Under the pieces are notes generated by a model. That model made no database searches. It saw nothing but the letters and a program-made list of their open reading frames with translations, and was not told where the DNA came from. Below are positions 53,676-64,000 of a stretch of 64,000 bases of DNA, piece after piece; within the stretch, counting starts at the first letter, position 1; each line of letters starts with the position of its first letter. The DNA is taken from assembly GCA_013398955.1 (NCBI GenBank), contig VWPU01014044.1:26450-90449 (forward strand), in the 5' to 3' direction. The position numbers and the translations under genes were made by a program. The stretch is from Callaeas wilsoni. Lineage: Eukaryota; Chordata; Aves; Passeriformes; Callaeidae.

Positions 53676-56600
53676 GCTCGCTTCTTTTTTATTTTTAGGC
53701 CCCCCAGGGTTCACAAACACTGTTGAGAAGCCAAAGTAAACATTTGCCTTGTTGCTTTAACATAGGAGATCCTGCCAAGAAAATTAACGGGGCCTATCTC
53801 CACAAAGGGAGAAAACTCATCTCCTTCTGATGGGGGTACTGAGAGGCTCGCTGGCTTTCTGTAATGACTTTGTTCTTAATTTAATTGTTTTTCTTTCCCA
53901 ATCCCACATACATTTTTGCCATTTAGCAAGGAAGTTGAATAAAGCATATGAAAGTTCCTAAACAGCTAATTCAGTCCCAGAGTCTATGAGCTGGAAATTT
54001 TATGTCCTTAGGGAGTTGTAAGGGCTTGACGAAAGCCCATGGTAAAACGAGATTGAATCTTGCTCTGATCTGCTGGGAATTCCCACCAAAACCACCTCGC
54101 TCCCCACATGGCAATGGGAAGACCTGGAGCCCCAGAAGCCCCAGGTATGTCCTGCAATGCACATTGCAGATAGGAAAATTGCTTTGGAGCAAAGTGAGGA
54201 ATGGATTAAATTTGGTTCATATTGAATCAATTTTTTTTTTTTAATATGGCTTTCCAGTGAAAGAGGAAAAATGAAAAAAGTTCATCTTGTCATTTCAGTA
54301 TGTTGTTCAAACCAAAACAGTGGTTCCTTTTCTACTCTTTTATTTAAAGAAAGTCAGGTTTTAAATGAACGATGGTGTGCTGAAGTGGAAAAACTTGAAA
54401 CATTTAATTTAGAACACGGATCGATGAAACATTTTGGCATTCTTAAGCAAAACATTTTATTTCAAAACAGGTAGAAAAAAAGTGCTTTGATTGCAGCTGG
54501 TTTTGCTTGAACTGTGGTTTTGTTTGTTTTTCTTCTCATTTAAACTAATTGCCAAATTCTGCCTATATTTGCCAATTAATTTGATGCCTCGGGACTCTGT
54601 TGTGCACCAGATTTGTGGTTCATTTGCAATGAAGAATCTTTGCTCGCAAATCATGTGTATGTAAGGAGCTAATGAAGGTCCCCTGACTTCTGGGTCCTGA
54701 TGTGCAGGGCTTTTTTCGGTTGTGCCTCCTGCCATCCCCCACGAGCAGTTCTGCTGCTGGAAAAACACGCAAAGGCCAGTGCCATGCCTCTGGGCTCTGC
54801 GCTGGTGCCTCACGGCCCCTTCTCACCACGAAAGGTGCCCAAGGAATCCACGCCGTGCCTCCAGCTGCCAACCGCAGCCGCACCCTGGGTGGCAGAGGGA
54901 AGGAATTTAAACCGAGAGGAGCCAAGTTTATATTTAGAGCTGGAGGTTGCTCCTTCATCAGATTACGCCAGTTTTAAGTAGGTCAGGCGGGAGACCCGAG
55001 ATATCCGAGTCCCCTTCAAAGGCATCCGTCCGTCACTTATTATTCCAGGCATTTCCCTTTCACTCTGCCTTCCCCTCACAGCCCCTTTGTCGCTGCTGCT
55101 GGGCTCTGCTGGCTCTCGCTGTCCTTCCCAACACTCGCTCCTTTCATTGCCTTTCCCACTCCTCCTCCTCCCTCCTGGCTCGGGCACAGCCCTGGGGACA
55201 GCGGTGGCCGCAGCTGTGTCACCAAGCCAAGGGCTGCTCAAGGCCACCGCTCTGGGCTGCAGCCAAGCAGCTGGAGGCCACAGGGGAGGCTGCTGGTGTG
55301 GGGTGCTCCTCACAGCACCACGGCCTCCCACAGCTGGGTTTTTAACCTGAACACACGTGGGGTTGGGTAAGAGCCAGCAATGACAGCAACAAAAACGCCC
55401 GAAACGCAAAAGAATTCCTCAAACCTCCCTGTTTAACCCTGTTCTAGGAAAACAATTTCCTGCCCTGATCAGCCTGAGAGCATCTGCCTGCTCTCCCCAG
55501 CAGCCCTGGCACTCAGGCACACATTCCAGCCAGCTTCCCCTGTAATCAGTCCTAATAATAAAAGTTCTGGGCACATCCAGGGCTCTTCCTGCACGTTCCT
55601 GGGCTGCCACACAAACAAACACACACGAGGAGAATGGCTCATGGGGTGCTGTCACAGGGCTCTGGGATGCAGCAGGCTGTCACCTTCATTACCCACCAAG
55701 GCTTAAATCCCCCTCCTTCAGCACGGGCAGGTCTGACGGGGCGAGGGGATGGCGGTGGAGCAGAGCCTGAGGCTGCTCCTCCAGCAAACACTTCGGAATG
55801 CATTAAGTTGTGTTTGCCCAGCTGACTGGGGTTATTTGAGTGCTCATAATTACAGATTTGGGGTGGTGGCAGGGACCTGGCACCTGGGAGAAGAAGGGCT
55901 TGGCTGATGATGGGCAGGTCAGCACTGCCCCATGTCACCCATCACGGTGACCAGTGGGTCCAGCACGGGCTGTACTGGGGCTAGGGAGGGTCCAGACCCT
56001 CCTGTTGGTCACCCTAACATATTCACCAGCTGAATCACCATCAAGTCATCCCCACCTAGGTTCTTGTGAGCCATATTCTTTGCTCACTCCCAGTCGATTA
56101 CGTTTTTCAACACTCGGTGGAATTTTTTTTTTTTTTAAACTCAAGGCCTCCTTCAAGCTGATCACAAGGGAATGCTGAGTGCTTGTTTTTTAATATTCTG
56201 ACAGGTGCTATTTTGCTATTTGCTTGTGATGATTCAGGACATTTGCATGTCTTTGTCCTTAATTAAAAAGCACTTCACCCTTGCTGCAGGGGTATGGAAG
56301 ATTTTTCTTGATCTATTCATTTTGGGGGACTTTTAATCAACATATCCACTCCGTAGATACGGGTGCCTTTCTGAGAGAGGGGTGAAACAGTGTGGAGAGC
56401 TGCGTGGGTGTAATTATGGCTTACTCTTTATTTTTTGGGGGGGGAGAGAGGAGGGTGAATTTTACTGCAGTTGAAAGGCATTTTCTAACAGCCTCCTGGA
56501 AGACAGGAGTCCCCTGTCCACCAAGCACATGGGCAATGACAAAGGCAAAATTTGCTGCAAAGGCTGGAGCTGGCAGAGCTGCCCGGGGAGTCAGGGCTCT

Positions 56601-59600
56601 GCCTCCCTGACACAGGCTCTGGCCAAGAGCCTGCAGACAGACTGTCCCCCAGCCTGCAGGACCTTCTTTAGACCCACTCTGCTCACACGGACAGGATCTG
56701 CTCAGCTCATCTCCACTTCTGCAGTGCAAACCCCCGGGGCTGGGCAGGTGCCTCTGCAGTGTGCGGGACAGAGGGGTGTGTGCCCCGTTTTCTGCTCTGG
56801 GGTGCATTTGGAGCATGCTGTGGATGATCCTTGGTCTCCTCCAAACACAAGCATTCTTTGCAAGGTGAAAAGGCAGCCTCTTTCACAGCAGGGCCTTTTT
56901 AAGTGGCAGCACGTGTTGCCTTGGGCTGTCAGGGAGGCTAAAAGTGAGTTTGGAGGAAGGGATTCAGCAGCAGCAGCTCAGCCGGCAGTGACAAGCGCAG
57001 AGTCTGAAAGCAGCTCCCACCGTAGGAACCTCACGGGCCTTCGGGGGGGATACAAGGAAGAGGGGAGACCCCTCCGTGGATGTCCCTTGTTTGGGGATGA
57101 GAGGGTGCTGGCATGGCACTTCAGGGATGCTGCGAGGCAGTGGGATGCAGAGGGGCGAGGCAGCCCCAGGCAGGGTGGCAGGAGCAAGGTTCTTGCTGTT
57201 CTTGCTGTTCTGGCTCCTTGCCTGATGATGGGACCTAGGCAGAGGCCATCAGCCCGAGGTAACTCCTTTCATCCCCCCAGTACAGGCAGTTTCTTTACAG
57301 GTGTTCCCACCTGACTGGATCACCCTTGCGGGTGGGGCAGTGGGAAGGGTCTGCAGACTCACCTGGAGGGTGTCACCCAGGAAAAAGCATCCAGCCCCTC
57401 CTGTGCTGTCTGGCCCTCTCCCCCATGGGGAAATGGGAATGGGGCTTTGCCTTGGGGACCTGACCCTGCCAGGCAGCAGAGACCTCAGGGATGGGGTCCC
57501 AAGGGAAGGGGTCAAGCCCTGTGTGCTGAGACCCCATAACTGCTCTCTGAAATTCCAGCCTTAACACTTCTGTCTCCTCCTCGAAAATACCAGACTGAAA
57601 AACAGCTCCAGCAAGGCTCAGTGTTTATCTGCTCTGCTTTTCCAGGCTGGGGAGCATAGGCTCGTGGGAACCTTTGAAGATTATTTCTCTTCAGTTTTCT
57701 GAAGAGACTTCAGCCTCCTCTTGAATCTTTTTATTTTGCCTCCTTTCAACGCATCGGCCCGATTTCTCTGAGACTTAACAGCAATGAACAAGATTAAGAT
57801 TGGAGCTTAGAGAGTATTAGGAGACGATCTCTCCTTCCCTGACGTGCTGGCAATTGCCAGATCCTAGTGCCAGCATCCCTCTCTTGGAGAGGCGCTCCGT
57901 GTGCAGGCATTTCTGCTCCGATGGCTCTGGGAGCGCAGGAGCTGCAGGGCAGCTCACAGTGTCTGCTTCTCTGCACTTCAGCTGCCACTGATTGCTCTCG
58001 GCAGAGGGGCTGGGATGGAGGGGGGAAGACCAGAGGGGAGAGGGAAGGTGGGTGCTGGCACAGCGGCACCGACTGTTGGTGGATGGTTTCTGGGTGTCCA
58101 CGCGAGGAGGTGTGAGGGCTGTTTGGCTGGAAAGGAAAATCCCGGAGCAGGGTACCTGGGTGAGCCTCGCTGTGCCCAGCTCGCCCAGCAGCCGCAGCAG
58201 CACAGCCCTGTGCAGCAGAGGGTTGATGTAGGTCAGTGTTTCACGGGGGATGCTAGAGCTGAGGAACAGAGCGGTGCTGGCGTTTCTCCATGAACTCCTG
58301 CGAGCACGGGCTGAGGAGCACCACGGACACAGTGCAGGGGGAAATGGCAGCGCCAGCAGTGGAGAGCAGCTGGCTGCTGGATGGGGTCTGGGCTGGGGAG
58401 CAGCTCTGCTCTGCCGTGGACTCAGGGTGGGAGTGGGATGACACCCCGAAGGCAGCACCATGGGGGGCTCTCAGGGCTGCCGTGGGGTTCAGCTGTGCTG
58501 CTGTGCCCCACCTGGGCCACGAGGGCATGGAAGGAGAGGCAGTCCCGTTGGTTCCCCCATCTGGGAGTGGATAACAGCAGCACAGCACATGCTCCCTTCC
58601 CCCTGCATGAATGATGCTTTGGGGCAGGGGCGCGAGAGGATGTGCCAAGCTGCTCCAGGGAAGGAGCAGGTGCTGCCCCTGCCCTGAGCCGGGTGTGCTG
58701 GGGAGCCCTCATGCTGGATGGGCAAAGTGCCTCACGGTCTGCCAAGCCTGTTCGCAGCTGGTCACCTCCCTGCTGAGCTCTTGCTGATGCAGCCCTCTTG
58801 GGCTGGCACTCAGGGCCACAGTGCCACGGTCCCAAGCATTGCCTCCCTAAAAAAACAAGAAAAAGCAGCCCCTCCAAAATGTGTCCCTCGAGTTCAGGTA
58901 TTTGAGAAAGAAGGGCAGTTCCCCTCTTTTGCACAGGAGACACTGGAGCTTCATGCAGGAGGGAACTAAAGAGGCCTGGAAAATGTCTATCAGCTCCCAA
59001 GCAGGAAAGAGGCATGAAAAAATGGGCTTGCTGCAGGCAACCATCACAGAGCTTCAGAGTCAGTCCCAGCACAGACCGCAGGAAACAGCTCCTGGGACCC
59101 CAGATCGGGCAGCACCTGCAACAGGAGGGACTGTGCTCTGCCTCAGCTCGGGGAGGAAGGCTCCTTTCCCTGTTTTCTCCGCTTGTCAACAGTCCTGCAT
59201 TATCCTCAGGCTGAGGAAATGTCAAACTGCCAGGCAGACCGCAGAGCCGGGGCGAGAGGAGAGCGGAGTGCAGGGCTCGGATCAGCTGCGGGAGAGGGTT
59301 GTAATTGAACATCCACACTCGGACACAGATGAGCAGTTCCCATTATTTACTGGTGTATAAACATTCCCCAGCCTGTGTAGAGAGAAGGCATTGAAATCCC
59401 CACGCCCTTGGGCAGAGATGCCTGCGGGTATTAACAATAAAAGGCAATCGTGCCTCCCTCTCTCCTTTTCTTAAATCCTGCGGGGTCAGCAGGTGCTGAT
59501 GTGGCCTCAGCTGTGCCCTCGGGGCTGCAGCAGGGGACAGGCCAGGCAGTGTCACTGCTGGCCGTGGGGTTTTGATGGTCAGCACCACCTTCCACGTGTT

Positions 59601-62600
59601 GGCTCTGCTCTGAATCCCAGCCTGTCCTCTGGAGAGCCCCAAGTTTTCCCCAGCTGTTGAGCAACGCTGGCAGGAATTACTGTGCAAAACACAGTTTGCA
59701 TCCCAATGACAGTTTTTGTTGGATCCACGATCTTCCTGGCTCCTTTTCCCCTTCCCTGAACATTTGTGGCATGGGGTGACAAGGAGTAGTGCACCTCCAT
59801 CCAGAAGTAGCCACGTTTCTACAGTGAAGAGAAGCAGCTGTTCCTGTTCCTGCAGCTGCATGTCCCCAAAGTTTGTGTCAGCAGTTGCACGGTATTTAAA
59901 ATAAGGATGGGAGTTATTCTGGGATGTAAGCTACCCGCTCATGGTCCTGTGCTGGACGTTTGACATCAGACGTACGGATGGCAGAGCTGCAAACTCCACT
60001 TGGAAAAAGTATTGAAACACTTGGTGCTCAATTTGCTGAGATTTTCCCTTTTTTTTGTCCAATGCTGCTGATTCTCTTCCCCTTCCCAACCTTTCCCATG
60101 TACATTTTCCTGTTTTTACATTTCAATCCCTAGGAGAAATGTAACATGCTAACCCTTGGCCTGGGGAGGGTTTCAGAAAAGCAGAGCCATAAAAGCACAG
60201 GAAATCGCACCTTTCCCATGCCCGGGGTGACAGCAAGAACTCTTCTGACACACAGGATCAGATCACCTAGCATTTGGTCATCTCTTTCCACTAAGAAACT
60301 AATTCTGAGGAGGGGCTGCCTGCAATGGAAGGAAAGCAGAGACTCCTGCAGGCCCGGCGCAGCAGCAGAGGATGAAGGTAAAGTTCTCGCTCCCGTCAAC
60401 GCTCTCGTCACCCCCGGGACAGCTTGCACCAGCTCCTGCTACGGCCTGGGCTGTCCTCCCACACCCTTCACTCTCCTTGGAAAATATTCGCATCACATTT
60501 GTTCAAGCTCCAAACACATTTTTTTAATCTGTCAGCACTGCAAGTTCACTCCAGCACCTAAAAACCGAACTGTGCCCTGTCTGCTTCATCTATTATTGCT
60601 GTCCATAAAGGTGGGGAGGCAGAGCCCAGCTGAAGCTGTTATTGATGTCATGTGAGCCCAGATACAGCATCTGCTCCTGTGCCTGGCGAGCCTGAAAAAG
60701 ACAAAACCTGGGTTATGTTGAACAAATGCCCTGGTAGAGTAAACAAATGTTTCTACTGTGCAGGACATGCCCCGAGTCAGAGAAAAGGGTCAAGCCTTAC
60801 AGAGGGTTTTTCATCCCCTAAGTTTTGCAAAGGGACCCTGTAGCCAGCTTCCCCTCAGTTGTCCTTCCCCACTCTCGTCCAGGTCTGTCAGAGTCCTCAC
60901 CCTCATGGATGCTGCTGCAGGAGCCACTAGCCCCTGCCTTCTGCCAGAGCACACGGCCCTGGCCACGGGGAGAGGGCTTGGCCTGAGACCCTGGGCAGCT
61001 CCCAGGGGATGCAGTGGCTCGGCGACAGCTCCAGGACCAGTTCATTACCAGGAGGACAGAGAGCATCAAGGACAGCGGCTCTAACTCTGCTCTGTCCTCA
61101 GCCATATGACGTGGAGAGAGGGAGGAGGGGAAGGCGAGTTCACCTCCCTGCAGCCCTTCAGAGCAGTCTGCTGCATGGCCCTGGCACTGCTGCCTGCAAA
61201 TGCCCTGGCAGCTCCTTGTCCTGGAGTGCTCAGCTCTGCCAGCAGTGCTCTCAAACCTGACCTGCTCCTGCAGGGTCCCAGTGGGATTTGTCTCTGCCTG
61301 GGGTCCTCCAGTCCTGCTGCAGGTGCTCCTCCACCCTTGAGAGAGACCTATCTGTCTGAGGGAGAGCATGCAAAAGCCAAGAGCCTGAGCTTTCTCAGAA
61401 ATGAGCTCCCGAGCACCTTGGGATAATACTTCTCTCCACTTGTATCTGTTTTCCCTCTGATGCAGCCTGGAAGAAGAGGAGTCTCCCGAGGGAAGCAGTG
61501 ACCAGCCCTTCGCACAGGCGAGAGGCAGCAGACCTTTGCCTCCTGCCTTCCCCTGCTGCTCCAGCCTGAGCCACAAACACAGCCCCAAACACAGCCCCAG
61601 CGCAGGAGCAGGCAGCACACACCCCGAAAAGGGGCTCTGAGAGAGCACAGAAGGGTTTGGGAAGGGCTGCAGATGTGCTCATCCTTCCGAGAGCACTGCC
61701 ATCCTCACAAGGTTTGGGATCCTTGGGCCAGGGCTGGAATTGTCTCCTTGTCTCCCAGAGCTAAATCCTGCAGTGAGGACTGCACAACCAAACCCTCATT
61801 TGCTGTGGCAGCTTGGCCCCCCGGGCTCTGGGCTCATGAGGACTCTGTAAATAATAGGTTTTATTAGTTAAACTGAAATACCAGAAGGGATAAAAAACAT
61901 CTTGAATAAAACATTGCATCTCCTGTTTAAGATTAGAATCCCATGACAGTAGACCTCAAAACAAATGTCTCTTCAAAGTGGAAAATAGGGCCTGCTTCCT
62001 CCCAAAACACATGTGCAGGACATTTTGTCCTCCTCAGCATTTGGACTGAGGGTGGTTTTCCTGGTCAGAACTGTTCACCGTGAATGTGAAATAGGTTTCT
62101 CCCCAGCTGAGCCTGTGCTGCTGATAAATAAGGTGTTTGCTTGAAAAGAAGTGCCCTTGTTCTCCAACACCATCAACAGGCTTCATTCTTATCCTTGGTT
62201 CAAGGGAAAGACTCAGTACCCGTTACAAAATGAAATCCCTGTAAATGACGAAGACCAGAGAGGAGAACTGCTTGGAAGCTCCTGGTGCATAAAACCGCCT
62301 GGAAGGTATCCCCAAAACAGCATCATCAGGGGATGCTGTGATTCCCTAACATTTCCCAGTCCATCTCCACTGCTCCAAGCACAGCCCTCTCCAGATCTCT
62401 CAGTTCTCAGGTAGCAGAACAGGATGGTCAAAAGAAATCAGTCCTGTGAATTTCCCCACATACCACTTCACATCCTGCGTCTTGAGGGGGAGCTGAGAGC
62501 ACGTATATGAACCCCTGGATTTTCTGTGGTCTGCTCATGACCAGAATCCTTGACAGCTTCATCTTCCCTGCAGCTATTCTTGCACCTTTCCCAACTCCAG

Positions 62601-63734
62601 CTTCATCTGGATCCCTGAAGAACTTTTGGAACAATCCAGTGGCTTGCTTTGAAGCTTAAAGAGCTCTTTCCACCTTCACTGCTGCTTTGATATTCATTGT
62701 TTACTCTTTTGACATGTGCTTCCTGTAAACTCTGCCATCCAGAGCTGGCTTCTTTGCATGAAGTAAAGGCAACATAATCTGTAGCTGCTTCATTCCAGGG
62801 AAATGCCATTTCAGAGCCCTGATGCCTGCAGCTGGCTCTTGTGGCTTTGGGGCCGCTCAGATCTCACGCTTGAGGGCTTAAGATCATCATTGCAGGAATC
62901 AGCAAGGGAGAGAGCCTTGAAAGAGCACCCAGGTGTGCTGCTGTTACTGACTGCTTGTGCTCCTGTGGCATCCCCATCGCCGCCGAGGCTGGTCCTGGCT
63001 GTGAGGCACTGGGTGTGCCTGGGGAACAGGAATCTCCTCGTCCTGAACAAATGAGGCGGCAGCACCAGCACGCTGCAGATGGAGAGCAGAGGAGAGATTT
63101 GCCCATGCTCGTGTGGGGAAGGCTGTGACAGGCCCAGGAGAGAGAGAGTCAGCTCTCAGTACCAGGGGTGGTCCCACTCCGGCCCAGAGGAGCTGGATTT
63201 GCCATCAGGATTACCAGACCTCCAGGAGGTGCAGGACCAGGCCTCTCTGGGGACCAGCTCTTGCACCTCAGCCCGTAACTAGACGGCAAAGGACAATTAT
63301 TGGTACCTCGTGTAGGTCTAACAAAGTTTGTTCTGAGCAGCTCTCACCCAAAGCTCACCAAGAAGGGATCTGTTACTCCTGCTTGCACTCGGATGCTGGC
63401 AGAGTAAAGAAATGCCCGAGTGCAGCTTGGCAAACCTTGAAGGCAGAGAGCGATGGGCTGGGAGCCCACAGCCCACCCGCGATCCCCAGCTGTCCCACGG
63501 CTCCTCCCCACGCACCCTCCTGGCTCTTTTTGCGGGACAGCAGCCCCAACAGGTGGGAAAGGACCCTCTCCCGGCTGCATCTCGCTGGCAGCTCAGCCCA
63601 GCGGGGCCTGACGCCTTGCGTAATTTAACAATAATTACCCACTCTTTCTTTTTTTAGACAAACACCCCAACTGTTGTGCATGGGAAGGGAAAAAAAAAAA
63701 AGCAGCAAAAAAGGCAAGTATTAAGAGAAATCAA

Positions 63735-64000
63735 ACGCCTTGTTACGCAGAGGGGGAGCGAGAGCTCCTCGCACCAGCTGACGATGCTCGCTCCCCGGCA
63801 GCGCGGTTCCGGCAGATGCGCGGGTGCCTCTCGGCGCGCCCCCCCGCCGGCGCTCAGCCCCGGGGGTGCGGGGGAGGCCGGCCCCTGCGCGGGGAGGTAG
63901 GAGCCGCTGCGAGCCCCTCCCCGCCGCGGACCGGAGAAGAGATGCCCAACTTTGCGGTCCGCTGCCGGCGGCGCGGAGCGCGGGGCCGCGCGGGCGGCGG
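63735..64000. promoter_or_regulatory. Dense CpG island, likely 5' end of the next gene
   Basis: The last 260 bases are extremely C+G-rich with closely spaced CpGs and continue past the edge. A + strand frame starting at the ATG at 63816 stays open to the end and includes a second in-frame ATG at 63942 (G at -3). The encoded Arg/Gly/Pro-rich residues are not a typical signal peptide, so this may be 5' UTR. From known GABA-A clusters (alpha followed by a gamma-type gene in the same orientation) a gamma-4/epsilon-type neighbour is the best guess, but an unrelated gene on either strand is possible. Confidence 0.6.

Larger units (their letters stand above)
51557..63734. other. Intergenic or upstream flank of the next gene; no exon recognised
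   Basis: About 12 kb without a recognisable exon, RNA gene or clear transposon. Composition alternates: AT-rich with homopolymers at 52.3-54.7 kb (T-run 53067-53088, CT repeat 53660-53675), GC-richer with many chance open frames at 56.5-61.6 kb (the longest, 261-298 aa, on both strands and overlapping each other). Some could be conserved noncoding DNA, which cannot be judged without alignment. Confidence 0.45.

Noticed and set aside
56529..57314. 261-aa open frame on the + strand
   Set aside because: Lies in GC-rich sequence where stops are rare, shows no known domain or biased conservation pattern, and other frames nearby are similarly open.
58422..59318. 298-aa open frame on the minus strand
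   Set aside because: Overlaps several unrelated open frames on the other strand; Cys/Pro/Arg-rich low-information sequence without recognisable motifs.
60818..61648. 276-aa open frame on the minus strand
   Set aside because: Same situation: GC-rich intergenic DNA, no family resemblance.

Overview
This is vertebrate, almost certainly avian, nuclear DNA. The coding content is split into short exons with consensus GT/AG borders. The interspersed repeats are CR1 LINE 3' ends and short LTRs of the kind common in birds, and introns are a few kb long. Species and chromosome cannot be read from the sequence; a passerine-like genome is a guess from the LTRs.

Left half (1-30274, extended by 3' UTR to about 32.9 kb): the seven 3'-most coding exons, on the + strand, of a GABA-A receptor alpha subunit best matching alpha-3 (GABRA3). 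Exons are 68, 221, 83, 144, 153, 212 nt plus a 330-nt terminal coding part; all splice phases agree and no frame is broken. They encode most of the ligand-binding domain (including the Cys-loop and the benzodiazepine-site histidine), M1-M4 and the M3-M4 loop. The signal peptide and N-terminal exons lie left of the window. The M2-M3 exon keeps the genomic ATA isoleucine codon of the known I/M A-to-I RNA editing site, with an intra-exonic hairpin that can be paired by eye. The introns hold CR1 pieces, a minus-strand LTR with a duplicated U3 block, a 120-bp segment copied 2.5 kb away into an older CR1, and a G-quadruplex motif.

Right half (about 32.9-64.0 kb): no protein-coding exon recognised. 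It holds further CR1 fragments, a CpG-retaining LTR-like block near 34.8 kb, a clean 342-bp solo LTR nested inside a CR1 with a 6-bp target duplication, a 24-bp x 4 repeat, a 99-bp x 5 minisatellite, a CpG-island-like block at 41.1-41.8 kb, and a compact candidate promoter at 44.1 kb (palindromic CRE, CCAAT box, RFX X-box, consensus splice donor). The last 260 bases enter a dense CpG island. From the conserved gamma/alpha/beta cluster arrangement (alpha and gamma-type genes in the same orientation), this could be the 5' end of the neighbouring gamma-4/epsilon-type gene, but no diagnostic exon is inside the window.

Repeat boundaries and CpG estimates were made by eye. Where no gene is listed I found no ORF resembling a known protein.
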